Shown here: positions 10,048-18,224 of the stretch, one piece after another
How positions within the stretch are numbered: the first letter of the stretch is position 1
Layout: each line of letters starts with the position of its first letter
Source: Bacteroidales bacterium
Lineage (GTDB): Bacteria; Bacteroidota; Bacteroidia; Bacteroidales; Prolixibacteraceae
Length of the DNA stretch: 50,864 bases
NCBI GenBank assembly: GCA_012719495.1
Contig: JAAYAG010000056.1
Span: forward strand, 1 to 50,864
Reading direction: 5' to 3'
Translations under genes and position numbers: made by a program
The notes under the pieces: model-generated
What the model was told of the DNA's origin: nothing
Databases searched by the model: none
What the model saw: only the letters and a program-made list of their open reading frames with translations

Positions 10048-10884
10048 TTTTCTACCCTTAGCAATCCGCACCTTCCCGTTTATATCGGTAATAATAAGTG
10101 AATCAAATCCAAATGATTCCATCAAAGCGAGCATTTCCTGCCCGTAAGCCTCATTAATCTCGAAATACACCCGCCCCCCCGCTTTTAGCAAGGTTTCACT
10201 TTTTTCAAGAATGGCCCGATAGAAAAGTAACGGATCGTTATCTGGTACAAAAAGCGCTTCGTATGGCTCATGGTTAAGCACATTTTCGGGCATAAGAGCC
10301 TTTTCTTTCAATGTAACGTATGGCGGGTTACTCACCAAAATATCGAAACCCGAAGGGTCTGGCATATCGGTACCAAGAATATCGTACAGGAAGAAATGAA
10401 CGTCACAATTGTTACTCATTGCGTTTTTTGATGCTATGCCGAGAGCTTTCTCTGACAAATCACAAGCCCAAACCTGGGAATCTGGCAGGTTTTTTTTTAG
10501 CGAAACAGCAATGCAACCGCTACCGGTGCCAAAATCAATAATTTTCAATTGGGCACTATTTCTGTTCTCGCTTATTATCAGGTCGACTAATTCTTCTGTT
10601 TCGAAACGGGGAATCAGTACCCCGATGCTAACAGCAAAAGGTAATCCATAAAATATAGTTTCGCCCAGAATATACTGAATTGGTTCATAACGAGCCAGCA
10701 TTTGAGTAATGTCATAAACCCGTTGCTGTTCGTCGGTGCTAAACAATTTATCGCGGTTAATGATCATCTCGCCTTTTGAATATCCTCTCAGATGATTAAT
10801 TATCAGATAACTGAAAGCATTAATTTCTCCATCGGGATATAATCCTTCCAGAGTTTTCTTTATGTGATCAATGGCTCTTTGCAT
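10045..10884 (-). CDS. prmC: Release factor glutamine methyltransferase PrmC
   Basis: This enzyme uses S-adenosylmethionine to methylate the Gln of the GGQ motif in release factors RF1 and RF2. The 279 residues contain the helical N-terminal domain, the family motif IPRFETEEL (91-99), the SAM-binding FGTGSGC (118-124), and the catalytic NPPY (186-189) that binds the target glutamine. Length and motif spacing are normal. It lies 38 nt ahead of the end of the secreted CotH gene on the same strand. Confidence 0.96.
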   Translation of the reverse strand: MQRAIDHIKKTLEGLYPDGEINAFSYLIINHLRGYSKGEMIINRDKLFSTDEQQRVYDITQMLARYEPIQYILGETIFYGLPFAVSIGVLIPRFETEELVDLIISENRNSAQLKIIDFGTGSGCIAVSLKKNLPDSQVWACDLSEKALGIASKNAMSNNCDVHFFLYDILGTDMPDPSGFDILVSNPPYVTLKEKALMPENVLNHEPYEALFVPDNDPLLFYRAILEKSETLLKAGGRVYFEINEAYGQEMLALMESFGFDSLIITDINGKVRIAKGRK

Positions 10885-10922
10885 AGAGTATTCGATGGAT
10901 TACGTGATGCAGTTAACTGTTT

Positions 10923-13808
10923 TTAAGGCTGATACAATACTTTTGAAACAGAAACTGTTCCACCCGATTTCACTTTAAAAATAAGCATTCCTTTTCCGGT
11001 TCTCAACATCGATAAATCAACTGTCGTGTATGAACCAAAGTTTGTTTCAAAAATCTTTATTCCCTGCAAGGTGAAAATCTCCAAGTGATTGGTTTCTCCA
11101 TCTCCAGGAAAAAGAACATTGGCAACATTACGTACCGGGTTCGGGAAGACCTTCAACTCATTATTTTTCAAAGATATAACATTAAATTCGTCAACAATCC
11201 CCGGATCGTCGGAAAACGGAGAGCCATTTAAAACTGTTGAACTTTTCCAATAGTTGTGCCTGCCAGGATCTCCAGACGGGTATCGCTCAACTGCTGAGAG
11301 GGAATAACCACCGCCATCAGCATCCCAAGGCCAGAGTTCGGTATCGAAATATTCGAAATTAAGCACCATATATCCGTTTTCCGATTTTATCATAACCCGT
11401 TCCCCTCCATTCGAAAAGTTCCCTTCGAAGTTTCCCGAAGGAACCATACCGTGTTTCTCGTAAAACCACTTTGGTTTCGATGCAATTACGTGAAATTGCT
11501 TTGGTGCCAGCACTGTAGCATTTTTATATTCATAGCCAATTGCCGAATAAAACTTAAACCCGGACAAATGAACCGGTCGCGAACCCGTATTTTTCAGTTC
11601 GAAAAACTCGAACGATTCGCCCGGAACAGTATCTGTTCCCACGATTGAGTCGGTAGGGTGATAATGAATTTCTGTAACTTTCAGCGCTGAATAGTCTTCA
11701 TCCGCGCGTAAGAATTTAATATCACGCATGGGGCTCCAGTATTCGCCGGCTTTTACCCTGGCTTTTAGCCAACCGGTTGCTTCAGCATTGATTACGTCGC
11801 CGCTATTGGCTCGCATTGCCAACGGGTTTATTGCCCCACCGAGCATTCGCGGATCGGAGCCATCGAGAGTATAAAAAATCAAACCGGCTTTTGTTTCGAA
11901 CGAAAGGCTGAACGAACCATCCATGGAATAGACATCTTCTTCAGCCAGTTGGTTGTCGACCTTAACAAGAGGTGCATCGAGATAGGTAAAAAGTTCTGCC
12001 TGAACCAGTTGATCGATAACAATATCGCTTCGGTATGGAAAAAAACGCTCATAAACGTCTTCAATTTCGGCCTCCCAATCGTCGCGCGTAAAAGGCGACC
12101 AGGTTTTAGCATCGCCCCAGCGGGCCGACTCGGCAATAATGGCCAAGTCAATTTCTTCGGCTCTCTTCTCGAATCTTTTTTGAGCAATTTCGGGGACAAA
12201 AACACCTTTGTTGAAAAAGTGCTTATATATCCTGTCGGCAAAGCGCTGGCGATACTCTTTGTTTGCAGTAAGTTTATGATGAAGCCATTGCGGATGAAAG
12301 ACTGAAAAAGAAGCTACAGTCATATTGGGAATTTCCACCCGATTTTCTTCCAACCCTATCCCCGGAGAAGCATTGTCGATCATCATGGAATGCTCAGCAT
12401 CGTGGTTGAAAAAAACAAACCCTGATGATTTATCGTCTCGTCGGTCGATGGCATAAAAATTATTACACTCCCTTTCACCCCTAAAAGCGGAAGTTGGCGC
12501 ATCGAAATTGCCTGCATAAAATATTGTCAGCATATAATCGATCAAGTTGTCAATATCGACCATCACTTCGCCTCCTTTTACCGGATATCCATTTTTGTCT
12601 TTTCCTTCCAGGGCAAAATAGTCTTCGTTTTTTGAAAACCCCTTTTGGCAGAGATCATATAATACTTTCCACGAATTGAGATTTCCATCGGTAGCCTCAA
12701 CCACGTAACCATTTGCGTTAACTTTCACCACATCATAATCGTCTTTGCTCCCGCCAAAATAATCGGACGCATAACGGGCTTCCGACCTCTCTTGAGTTTG
12801 GTATAGCCCCCAATACATCCCGTTAAGGTATAAGTGGTAATACCGGCTCCGGGTGTATGGTTGACCCATGTCGCGCTGTGTGTCTCGCGAGAAGACCTCT
12901 CGTACACAGGTGTTGCGCCTGTCGCCATTGCTCCATGCATAGTTTTGTTCGCAACGAAGATCAATTTTGTCGAATTCGGTTACTCCTTCATCGCCAAAAA
13001 GAGGGTATTTCAATTTTGCCACTCCGTATTCTTTCTTGAAAAACAGCCTGAACCCGTGCTTTGGATATTCGTCATGCCGGCTCCAACCGCCCCTTATCCT
13101 GATTCCGGCGTTTACGTTGAAGCCTGGTTTTCCAGTGGGGTCAATCAATTCAACCGAGCAGAAGCGCTCCCAGTCTTCTCCATCTTCCATTGCATTGACA
13201 TATATACCCTTCTCAGAATCGAACATATCGGGCAAATCTGTAACCACCGAGATCGAAGGGATATCGAGCAATGCATCATCAATCAGACTCGCAAACTGAC
13301 TGGTTTTGGTCACATCGGGATCCATCTCAAGGTCGATCATCTGTCCGTTTACCTGCGAGGTAGGCCACCCTCCACCCGGGGCTTTTTGTGCAATTACCTT
13401 ATCGATAAAAATATAGGTCTGGCTTACTGGAAACGAAGGTAAATAACCGGTTCGGCTAAGTGATGCCCGCACAATAAAACAAGGAGTTGCTGCCCGTCCT
13501 GATGTAGATGAAGGGTTTACCACCACTGATTTTGATTTTCCTCCTTTTATAGCCGTTTTTGAGGTTTGCGGGTTACTACCATCAATTGTATAAAGAATCG
13601 AATATGACTGATCGGGCACATCGAGCTGCAGATTGAAAGAAGAAGAATAAAACCCGCCTTTATGACTAAAAACCACTTTCAACGAATCGCTGACCTGTGG
13701 AGTTTCTTGCTGGGCAAAGCAATCCATAGGATATATGACCCATAGAAAAGAACCAATTAGTATAATTACTCTAAAAATATTTGCAGAAAAATGGTTGCTC
13801 CTATTCAT
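10923..13808 (-). CDS. Secreted CotH-family protein with lamin-tail domain and T9SS tail
   Basis: A large exported protein of 961 residues from the ATG at 13808, which starts a signal peptide ending near CFAQ; the upstream in-frame Met at 13853 is less likely. Domain order: a chitobiase-C-like (Fn3-associated) segment with LYTIDGSNP, a CotH kinase-like domain with GIRIRGGWSR, YHLYLNGMYWGLYQTQE and FFNHDAEHSM, a second LDGSDP segment, a lamin-tail-like segment with EFFELKNTGSRPVHLSG, and a C-terminal type IX sorting domain with KVFPNPVRN. CotH of Bacillus is an atypical kinase of spore-coat proteins; for the bacterial surface versions the target is unknown. Probably moved across the outer membrane and anchored there. 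Confidence 0.88.
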   Translation of the reverse strand: MNRSNHFSANIFRVIILIGSFLWVIYPMDCFAQQETPQVSDSLKVVFSHKGGFYSSSFNLQLDVPDQSYSILYTIDGSNPQTSKTAIKGGKSKSVVVNPSSTSGRAATPCFIVRASLSRTGYLPSFPVSQTYIFIDKVIAQKAPGGGWPTSQVNGQMIDLEMDPDVTKTSQFASLIDDALLDIPSISVVTDLPDMFDSEKGIYVNAMEDGEDWERFCSVELIDPTGKPGFNVNAGIRIRGGWSRHDEYPKHGFRLFFKKEYGVAKLKYPLFGDEGVTEFDKIDLRCEQNYAWSNGDRRNTCVREVFSRDTQRDMGQPYTRSRYYHLYLNGMYWGLYQTQERSEARYASDYFGGSKDDYDVVKVNANGYVVEATDGNLNSWKVLYDLCQKGFSKNEDYFALEGKDKNGYPVKGGEVMVDIDNLIDYMLTIFYAGNFDAPTSAFRGERECNNFYAIDRRDDKSSGFVFFNHDAEHSMMIDNASPGIGLEENRVEIPNMTVASFSVFHPQWLHHKLTANKEYRQRFADRIYKHFFNKGVFVPEIAQKRFEKRAEEIDLAIIAESARWGDAKTWSPFTRDDWEAEIEDVYERFFPYRSDIVIDQLVQAELFTYLDAPLVKVDNQLAEEDVYSMDGSFSLSFETKAGLIFYTLDGSDPRMLGGAINPLAMRANSGDVINAEATGWLKARVKAGEYWSPMRDIKFLRADEDYSALKVTEIHYHPTDSIVGTDTVPGESFEFFELKNTGSRPVHLSGFKFYSAIGYEYKNATVLAPKQFHVIASKPKWFYEKHGMVPSGNFEGNFSNGGERVMIKSENGYMVLNFEYFDTELWPWDADGGGYSLSAVERYPSGDPGRHNYWKSSTVLNGSPFSDDPGIVDEFNVISLKNNELKVFPNPVRNVANVLFPGDGETNHLEIFTLQGIKIFETNFGSYTTVDLSMLRTGKGMLIFKVKSGGTVSVSKVLYQP

Positions 13809-13967
13809 TGATATTCTGATTGTCGTGAAAAATGATTTGTTAAAAATTGCCAAAATATAAAAATGATTTCATCTTATTACACCTATAATGACAACCCTCA
13901 TGATTTTTCCCTGTCAATATTCGATGAAAACACAATTTTTTTTAAACATTTTAAATAGTCAGAAAAA

Positions 13968-14432
13968 ATGGAAAACACAATTTTTGAAAACAGTAGCAGG
14001 ACATTGGCGGCCAGAGCCAATAATAATGAGTTAGTTGTCGAAAATTTAATACGTCGTATTAAGTATAAAAACATTGAAATTGTTTATGTTGATTTTTCGA
14101 ATATCCGTAGTCAGGAAAAAGTTTATCAGGCAATGGACTATGCCGCAAATTACATCAGGCAGCAACTTCCTCGAAGCATTTACACCCTGACCAATATCAC
14201 GGGAATGTATTTCAACACCGATATTTTTAACCGCATTTCGGTTTATGCAAAGCAAAACGAACCGTTTGTTAAAGGGAGTGCCGTTGTTGGAATGAGTGGA
14301 CTGATGCAAATTTTTTACAATAGTTTCTCTCGAATATCTGGACGCGAAGTGAAAGCATTCTTCTCGGAAGAAGAAGCCAAAGAATTTTTACTTAACATAC
14401 AGCTTGCGAATAATTTAAAATTTGCACAATAA
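13968..14432 (+). CDS. STAS-like small cytoplasmic protein
   Basis: 154 residues, no signal peptide or membrane segment. The alternation of strands and helices and the stretch IEIVYVDFSNIRSQEKVY resemble the STAS/SpoIIAA-like proteins seen next to signalling genes in Bacteroidota. The fold assignment is tentative. It stands alone: its promoter region is shared with the divergent CotH gene and a terminator follows directly after the stop codon. Function unknown. Confidence 0.7.
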   Translation: MENTIFENSSRTLAARANNNELVVENLIRRIKYKNIEIVYVDFSNIRSQEKVYQAMDYAANYIRQQLPRSIYTLTNITGMYFNTDIFNRISVYAKQNEPFVKGSAVVGMSGLMQIFYNSFSRISGREVKAFFSEEEAKEFLLNIQLANNLKFAQ

Positions 14433-14433
14433 A

Positions 14434-14459
14434 AACAGCGGGCCAAAAGCCCGCTGTTA
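14434..14459 (+). terminator. Terminator after the STAS-like gene
   Basis: AACAGCGGGC pairs perfectly with GCCCGCTGTT over a short A-rich loop. The T run after it is poor, but the A run before it would provide one for the other strand. Confidence 0.65.
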
Positions 14460-14491
14460 TATTAACTACCGAATTGATTGCAAGAAAAACA

Positions 14492-14520
14492 GAGCTATTG
14501 TTGAGATAGCTTTTTTTCTT
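14492..14520 (+). terminator. Second terminator-like hairpin with no obvious gene
   Basis: AGCTAT and ATAGCT pair over a seven-base loop and are followed by TTTTTTTCTTTCT. It lies only 33 nt after the preceding hairpin. It may back up the first terminator or end a short unannotated RNA. The 180 nt beyond it, up to 14702, hold nothing I can identify. Confidence 0.5.
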
Positions 14521-14702
14521 TCTAGCACTAAAATAATCGCTATCATTGATTCTGCAAAGCATTCAACAAAATTTATAAGAAAAATTTTTCTAGTTTCTTT
14601 ATTTTCAGGAACAAAAAAAATTAGCGTTTCCCCTCAAAATACAATCAAGCCTCCAAACCGATCAGGCCAACACCAAAGACATAAATTACATGATCAAAAA
14701 CA

Positions 14703-15086
14703 CTAAAATTTGTCGATAAGGGGTGGAAGAAAAACAATAAGACCAACAATTGCTGCACCAAGAGCTGTAATGAGCACTGCAGCGGCCGACAAGTCTTTTA
14801 TAATTTTGATGCGAGGACTGTATTCCCGAGTCTGTTCATCGGCTAATTTTTCTATTGCAGTATTAAAAATCTCGGCAGCAAAAACCATGGCTATTGCCAA
14901 CACAACCAACGCCCATTGAATTTCTGAAATAGAAAGCCAAAACCCCATACTGATAACACAAACAGTAGCCAATAAGTGCACAAGAGCATTATGCTCCGAT
15001 GCGAAAAAAGACACAATTCCACGGCCAGCAAAAACAAAACTCTTAAGCCGCTGCCTCAATGAAAAAGGCTTATTAGTTGGTTCCAT
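14703..15086 (-). CDS. dgkA: Diacylglycerol kinase family membrane protein
   Basis: Small integral membrane kinase of 127 residues, which phosphorylates diacylglycerol or undecaprenol in the inner membrane. The start is taken at the ATG at 15086 (MEPTNKPFS), since the conserved part begins there; the open frame upstream is hydrophobic and runs to 15185. Seen: the N-terminal amphipathic segment, the conserved SEHNALVHLLAT, three membrane helices, and the signature EIFNTAIEKLAD that contains the catalytic Glu and the metal-binding Asn/Glu. In Gram-positive relatives the substrate is undecaprenol, and for Bacteroidota the substrate is unsettled. Confidence 0.9.
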   Translation of the reverse strand: MEPTNKPFSLRQRLKSFVFAGRGIVSFFASEHNALVHLLATVCVISMGFWLSISEIQWALVVLAIAMVFAAEIFNTAIEKLADEQTREYSPRIKIIKDLSAAAVLITALGAAIVGLIVFLPPLIDKF

Positions 15087-15253
15087 GTAAAAGATAATTC
15101 GTGTTGTACAAATTCTAGTGGTATAAAAGACGTGGATAAAGATACAGAAAATGAGCCACAAAGAGCAAAAAAATAGGGAAACCATACCGGCTTCCCTAGA
15201 GAATAACTAAACTAATCTTACTTGCTATTTTGTGTTTCAATATTTCTTTAGAC

Positions 15254-15931
15254 TTATTTGAACGTTTCGATAAGGATTACGCCATTGGCACCCCTCGAAC
15301 CGTAAATTGAAGCCGAAGCATCTTTCAGAATATTAATGCTTCTAACCTGGCAAGGAGGAATATCGGCGATTTGCGAAACCACAATCCCATCGACAACATA
15401 AAGCGCACAGTTTGAAAGCATTATTGAATTCCGGCCTCTGATAATGACTTCCTGTTCACCACCGGGAACAGCCGATATATTATTGACCATCACCCCGGCA
15501 CAGCGGCCATCAATCAAGTCGAAAATATTAGTATACGAACAAAAATCATTCTTCTGATTATCGAGCATCGATTGGGCATGCGTGGCTTTATCCTGTGAAA
15601 TGTATCCATAACCCACGGCGAGCTGAACACTCTCGGGCCCACTGACGAATCGCATCTGAACCAGCACCGTATCGGTTGAAGGACGTACCCGCTTTGATAC
15701 TTTTTCGAAGGTTTTAGCTTCGAACTGAAGAACATCTTTTTTATTACATACAATTACAAAGTTTCCCAACGAGTCGGTCATTGTAACTGTTCCTGCTTTT
15801 TTTGCTTTGACAACAATGTTAGAAAGCTTCAGGTCGTCGGAGAGACGAACATTTCCGTACACTGCGCGGTGCTGGGCACTAACGCAAACCGACAACAACA
15901 TTCCGGTAATTAGTAATACTATGGTTTTCAT
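15254..15931 (-). CDS. Secreted plug-only TonB/SusC-like protein
   Basis: 225 residues from the ATG at 15931, which opens a good signal peptide ending VCVSAQ. The first part is a carboxypeptidase-regulatory-like domain (GNVRLSDDLKLSNIVVKAKKAG), and the second is a TonB receptor plug with GRCAGVMVNNI, VIIRGRNSI, LYVVDGIVV and the final ILKDASASIYGSRGANG, the SusC-type plug end. The frame then stops at ILIETFK, exactly where the outer-membrane barrel would start. No barrel is coded downstream. Either a truncated SusC or a member of a known class of stand-alone plug proteins; the clean end argues for the second. Confidence 0.8.
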   Translation of the reverse strand: MKTIVLLITGMLLSVCVSAQHRAVYGNVRLSDDLKLSNIVVKAKKAGTVTMTDSLGNFVIVCNKKDVLQFEAKTFEKVSKRVRPSTDTVLVQMRFVSGPESVQLAVGYGYISQDKATHAQSMLDNQKNDFCSYTNIFDLIDGRCAGVMVNNISAVPGGEQEVIIRGRNSIMLSNCALYVVDGIVVSQIADIPPCQVRSINILKDASASIYGSRGANGVILIETFK

Positions 15932-16142
15932 GACTTTATTTTTTATAAGATTCAACATTCGTTATGAACTTGGTCTTTCCGGATCCTATCTGACCACATT
16001 CACAACTATGACACGTAGAAAGAAAAATGCCCCTACCCTATTGTTGCCCTTTTTATTTACCATGATTTTTTCCAACCATTCTTTTTAATGATATGACAAT
16101 CTTATACGTGAAATGTTTACAAAAGCTACACCAGGTAACACA

Positions 16143-16170
16143 AAAAAGGCTGCACATGGCAGCCTTTTTT
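16143..16170 (-). terminator. Terminator after glyS
   Basis: AAGGCTGC and GCAGCCTT pair over a short loop, with six T on the minus-strand side and six on the plus side. Confidence 0.8.
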
Positions 16171-16210
16171 ATATCAATATATTAGAATTGAACCTAAAGA
16201 ATCGGGAGTT

Positions 16211-17761
16211 CTACTTAAGTTTGGCAAATAAGCTTTTCATGCTAACTGCTTCTGCAATAATCGCCCGAAGTTTCGAAATTTCTACCCGGTCTTGTTCCAT
16301 GGTATCGCGGTAACGAATAGTCACGGTATTGTCTTCCAGAGTTTGATGATCAACAGTAACACAGAACGGCGTGCCAATAGCATCCATACGGCGGTATCGT
16401 TTCCCAATCGAGTCCTTCTCGTCGTACATACAGTTGAAGTCGAATTTCAGGTCATCGATTATTTCACGTGCTTTTTCTGGTAGCCCATCTTTCTTCACCA
16501 ATGGCATAACGGCCATTTTAACAGGAGCTAACTGAGGCGGCAAGCTAAGTACTACGCGGGTATCCTTCTGACCGCTGGCATCGCTTACTTCTTCTTCTTT
16601 GTATGAAGCCGAAAGAACTTGCAGGAACATGCGGTCGACCCCAATTGAAGTTTCAACCACAAATGGCACATACGATTCGTTTTTTTCGGTGTCGAAATAT
16701 TGAATTTTCTTGCCCGAATATTGCTGATGTTGGCTCAGATCGAAATCGGTACGGGAGTGGATCCCTTCCACTTCTTTGAACCCAAACGGGAATTTATATT
16801 CCACATCAACAGCAGCATTGGCATAGTGTGCCAGTTTCTCGTGTACATGGAAACGGTAATTTTCAGCACCAAAACCAAGCGATTGATGCCAGCTCATACG
16901 GGTTGTTTTCCATTTTTCGAACCAGTCGAGTTCTGTGCCCGGTTTTACAAAAAACTGCATTTCCATTTGCTCGAATTCCCTCATGCGGAAAATGAACTGA
17001 CGGGCTACAATTTCGTTACGGAAGGCTTTACCAATTTGGGCAATACCAAACGGAAGCTTCATGCGACCGGTTTTCTGTACGTTCAGGTAGTTCACAAAAA
17101 TGCCCTGAGCCGTTTCGGGGCGGAGGTAAATTTTCAGGGCACCATCAGAAGTTGAACCCATCTCGGTAGAGAACATGAGATTGAATTGGCGCACTTCGGT
17201 CCAGTTGCGGGTTCCCGAAATTGGGCATACAATTTCTTCGTCAACAATAATCTGCCGAAGTTCTTCGAGGTTTCCATCATTCAACGCTTTCGCAAAACGG
17301 TTATGCAGCGCATCCCATTTTTCCTGATGCTCAAGAACACGGGCATTAGTGCTGCGGAATTGGGCTTCGTCGAAAGCATCGCCAAATCGCTTAGCTGCCT
17401 TTTCAACCTCTTTGTTAATCTTTTCTTCGATCTTAGCCAGTTGTTCTTCAATGAGAACATCGGCACGATATCTTTTTTTCGAATCTTTATTGTCAATTAA
17501 TGGGTCGTTGAATGCATCAACGTGGCCAGAAGCCTTCCAAATGGTTGGGTGCATAAAAATTGCCGAATCAATGCCCACAATATTCTCGTTGAGCATCACC
17601 ATCGAATCCCACCAATATTTTTTGATATTGTTTTTCAACTCAACGCCGTTCTGACCATAATCGTACACAGCGCCTAACCCGTCGTATATTTCACTGCTCT
17701 GAAATACAAACCCATATTCTTTGCAATGGGCAACCAGTTTCTTAAAAACATCTTCAGCCAT
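16211..17761 (-). CDS. glyS: Glycyl-tRNA synthetase, single-chain dimeric type
   Basis: Charges tRNA-Gly in the cytoplasm. 516 residues, the normal size for the alpha2 (eukaryote/archaea-like) type used by Bacteroidota rather than the alpha2beta2 type of E. coli. Class II motifs are seen: LRPETAQGIFVNYLN, FGIAQIGKAFRNEIVARQF and the motif 3 region TSIGVDRMFL. The C-terminal anticodon-binding domain starts near LAPVKMAVMPLV. By family naming this form is often called glyQS; the symbol is therefore less certain than the product. Confidence 0.96.
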   Translation of the reverse strand: MAEDVFKKLVAHCKEYGFVFQSSEIYDGLGAVYDYGQNGVELKNNIKKYWWDSMVMLNENIVGIDSAIFMHPTIWKASGHVDAFNDPLIDNKDSKKRYRADVLIEEQLAKIEEKINKEVEKAAKRFGDAFDEAQFRSTNARVLEHQEKWDALHNRFAKALNDGNLEELRQIIVDEEIVCPISGTRNWTEVRQFNLMFSTEMGSTSDGALKIYLRPETAQGIFVNYLNVQKTGRMKLPFGIAQIGKAFRNEIVARQFIFRMREFEQMEMQFFVKPGTELDWFEKWKTTRMSWHQSLGFGAENYRFHVHEKLAHYANAAVDVEYKFPFGFKEVEGIHSRTDFDLSQHQQYSGKKIQYFDTEKNESYVPFVVETSIGVDRMFLQVLSASYKEEEVSDASGQKDTRVVLSLPPQLAPVKMAVMPLVKKDGLPEKAREIIDDLKFDFNCMYDEKDSIGKRYRRMDAIGTPFCVTVDHQTLEDNTVTIRYRDTMEQDRVEISKLRAIIAEAVSMKSLFAKLK

Positions 17762-17977
17762 AATGCTTGTATATAATTTTGAAATTGAGGCCGTAAAAAT
17801 AGGATTTTATCTTTAGAATAGAATGCCAAAAAGGATAAATGAAACAAAATTAATATGGCTTTGGAGCTACTTCAAAAACATGATACTGAAGAAATAATTA
17901 GACAAATGTTTGTTGAAAAAAAATATCTATCCCTCGAAGGAACAACTTTCTGATTTCTCTAAAAAACTTCTCTCAAC

Positions 17978-18077
17978 TGGGTGTAACAACACTTAATGTT
18001 GTCAAAGGCACAAATTGCAAATAAAAGCCTGATTCTATTGGGTTAAACGTGAAAAATTTTTGTGGTGAAAATATTAT
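17978..18077 (+). promoter_or_regulatory. Shared upstream element, copy 1 (before the sensor kinase)
   Basis: Contains TGGGTGTAAC at 17978-17987 and TGTTGTCA at 17997-18004. The distance from the G run to TGTTGTC is 18 nt, as in the three other copies. The left half AACAACA and right half TGTTGT also form an inverted repeat around five bases. Similarity to copy 2 continues for about 70 nt downstream, through GGGTTAAACGTGAAAA and GTGGTGAAAATATTAT. The layout, a GTAAC-containing box followed by a GTC box, resembles an ECF sigma promoter; that is inference. Confidence 0.65.
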
Positions 18078-18096
18078 GAATGCAAAATCAATAAGA

Positions 18097-18128
18097 TTGT
18101 CAACATTCCCCTTGTTTGGTTTACTTTG
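18097..18128 (+). promoter_or_regulatory. Possible housekeeping promoter of the sensor kinase
   Basis: TTG at 18097-18099 and TACTTTG at 18122-18128, separated by 22 nt, are a fair match to the -33/-7 type. The start codon is about 97 nt further on. Confidence 0.4.
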
Positions 18129-18224
18129 CCGAATATCAATTCAAAACCACCAGAGATAAATTGGCCAATAAATTACAAGTTGAGATAAATGAGATTTGTA
18201 TTGGTTAAATTTAAAACTGATACT

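Larger units (their letters stand above)
17762..18224. other. 463-nt intergenic region before the sensor kinase
   Basis: Divergent spacer between glyS and the sensor kinase. It holds copy 1 of the four-copy regulatory element and a probable housekeeping promoter, both listed separately. A 32-codon open frame from ATG 17855 to 17953 is present, but I see no evidence that it is translated. The rest is AT-rich and without recognisable structure. Confidence 0.6.

Noticed and set aside
14422-14706. 94-codon open frame after the STAS-like gene.
   Set aside because: It starts within the previous gene, passes through two terminator hairpins and has a random composition.
15807-16088. Rightward open frame of 93 codons between the plug-only gene and glyS.
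   Set aside because: It begins inside the plug-only gene on the other strand and has no family features.
17855-17953. 32-codon open frame in the spacer before the sensor kinase.
   Set aside because: Short, AT-rich and without a ribosome site or homologue that I recognise; kept only as a note in the spacer entry.
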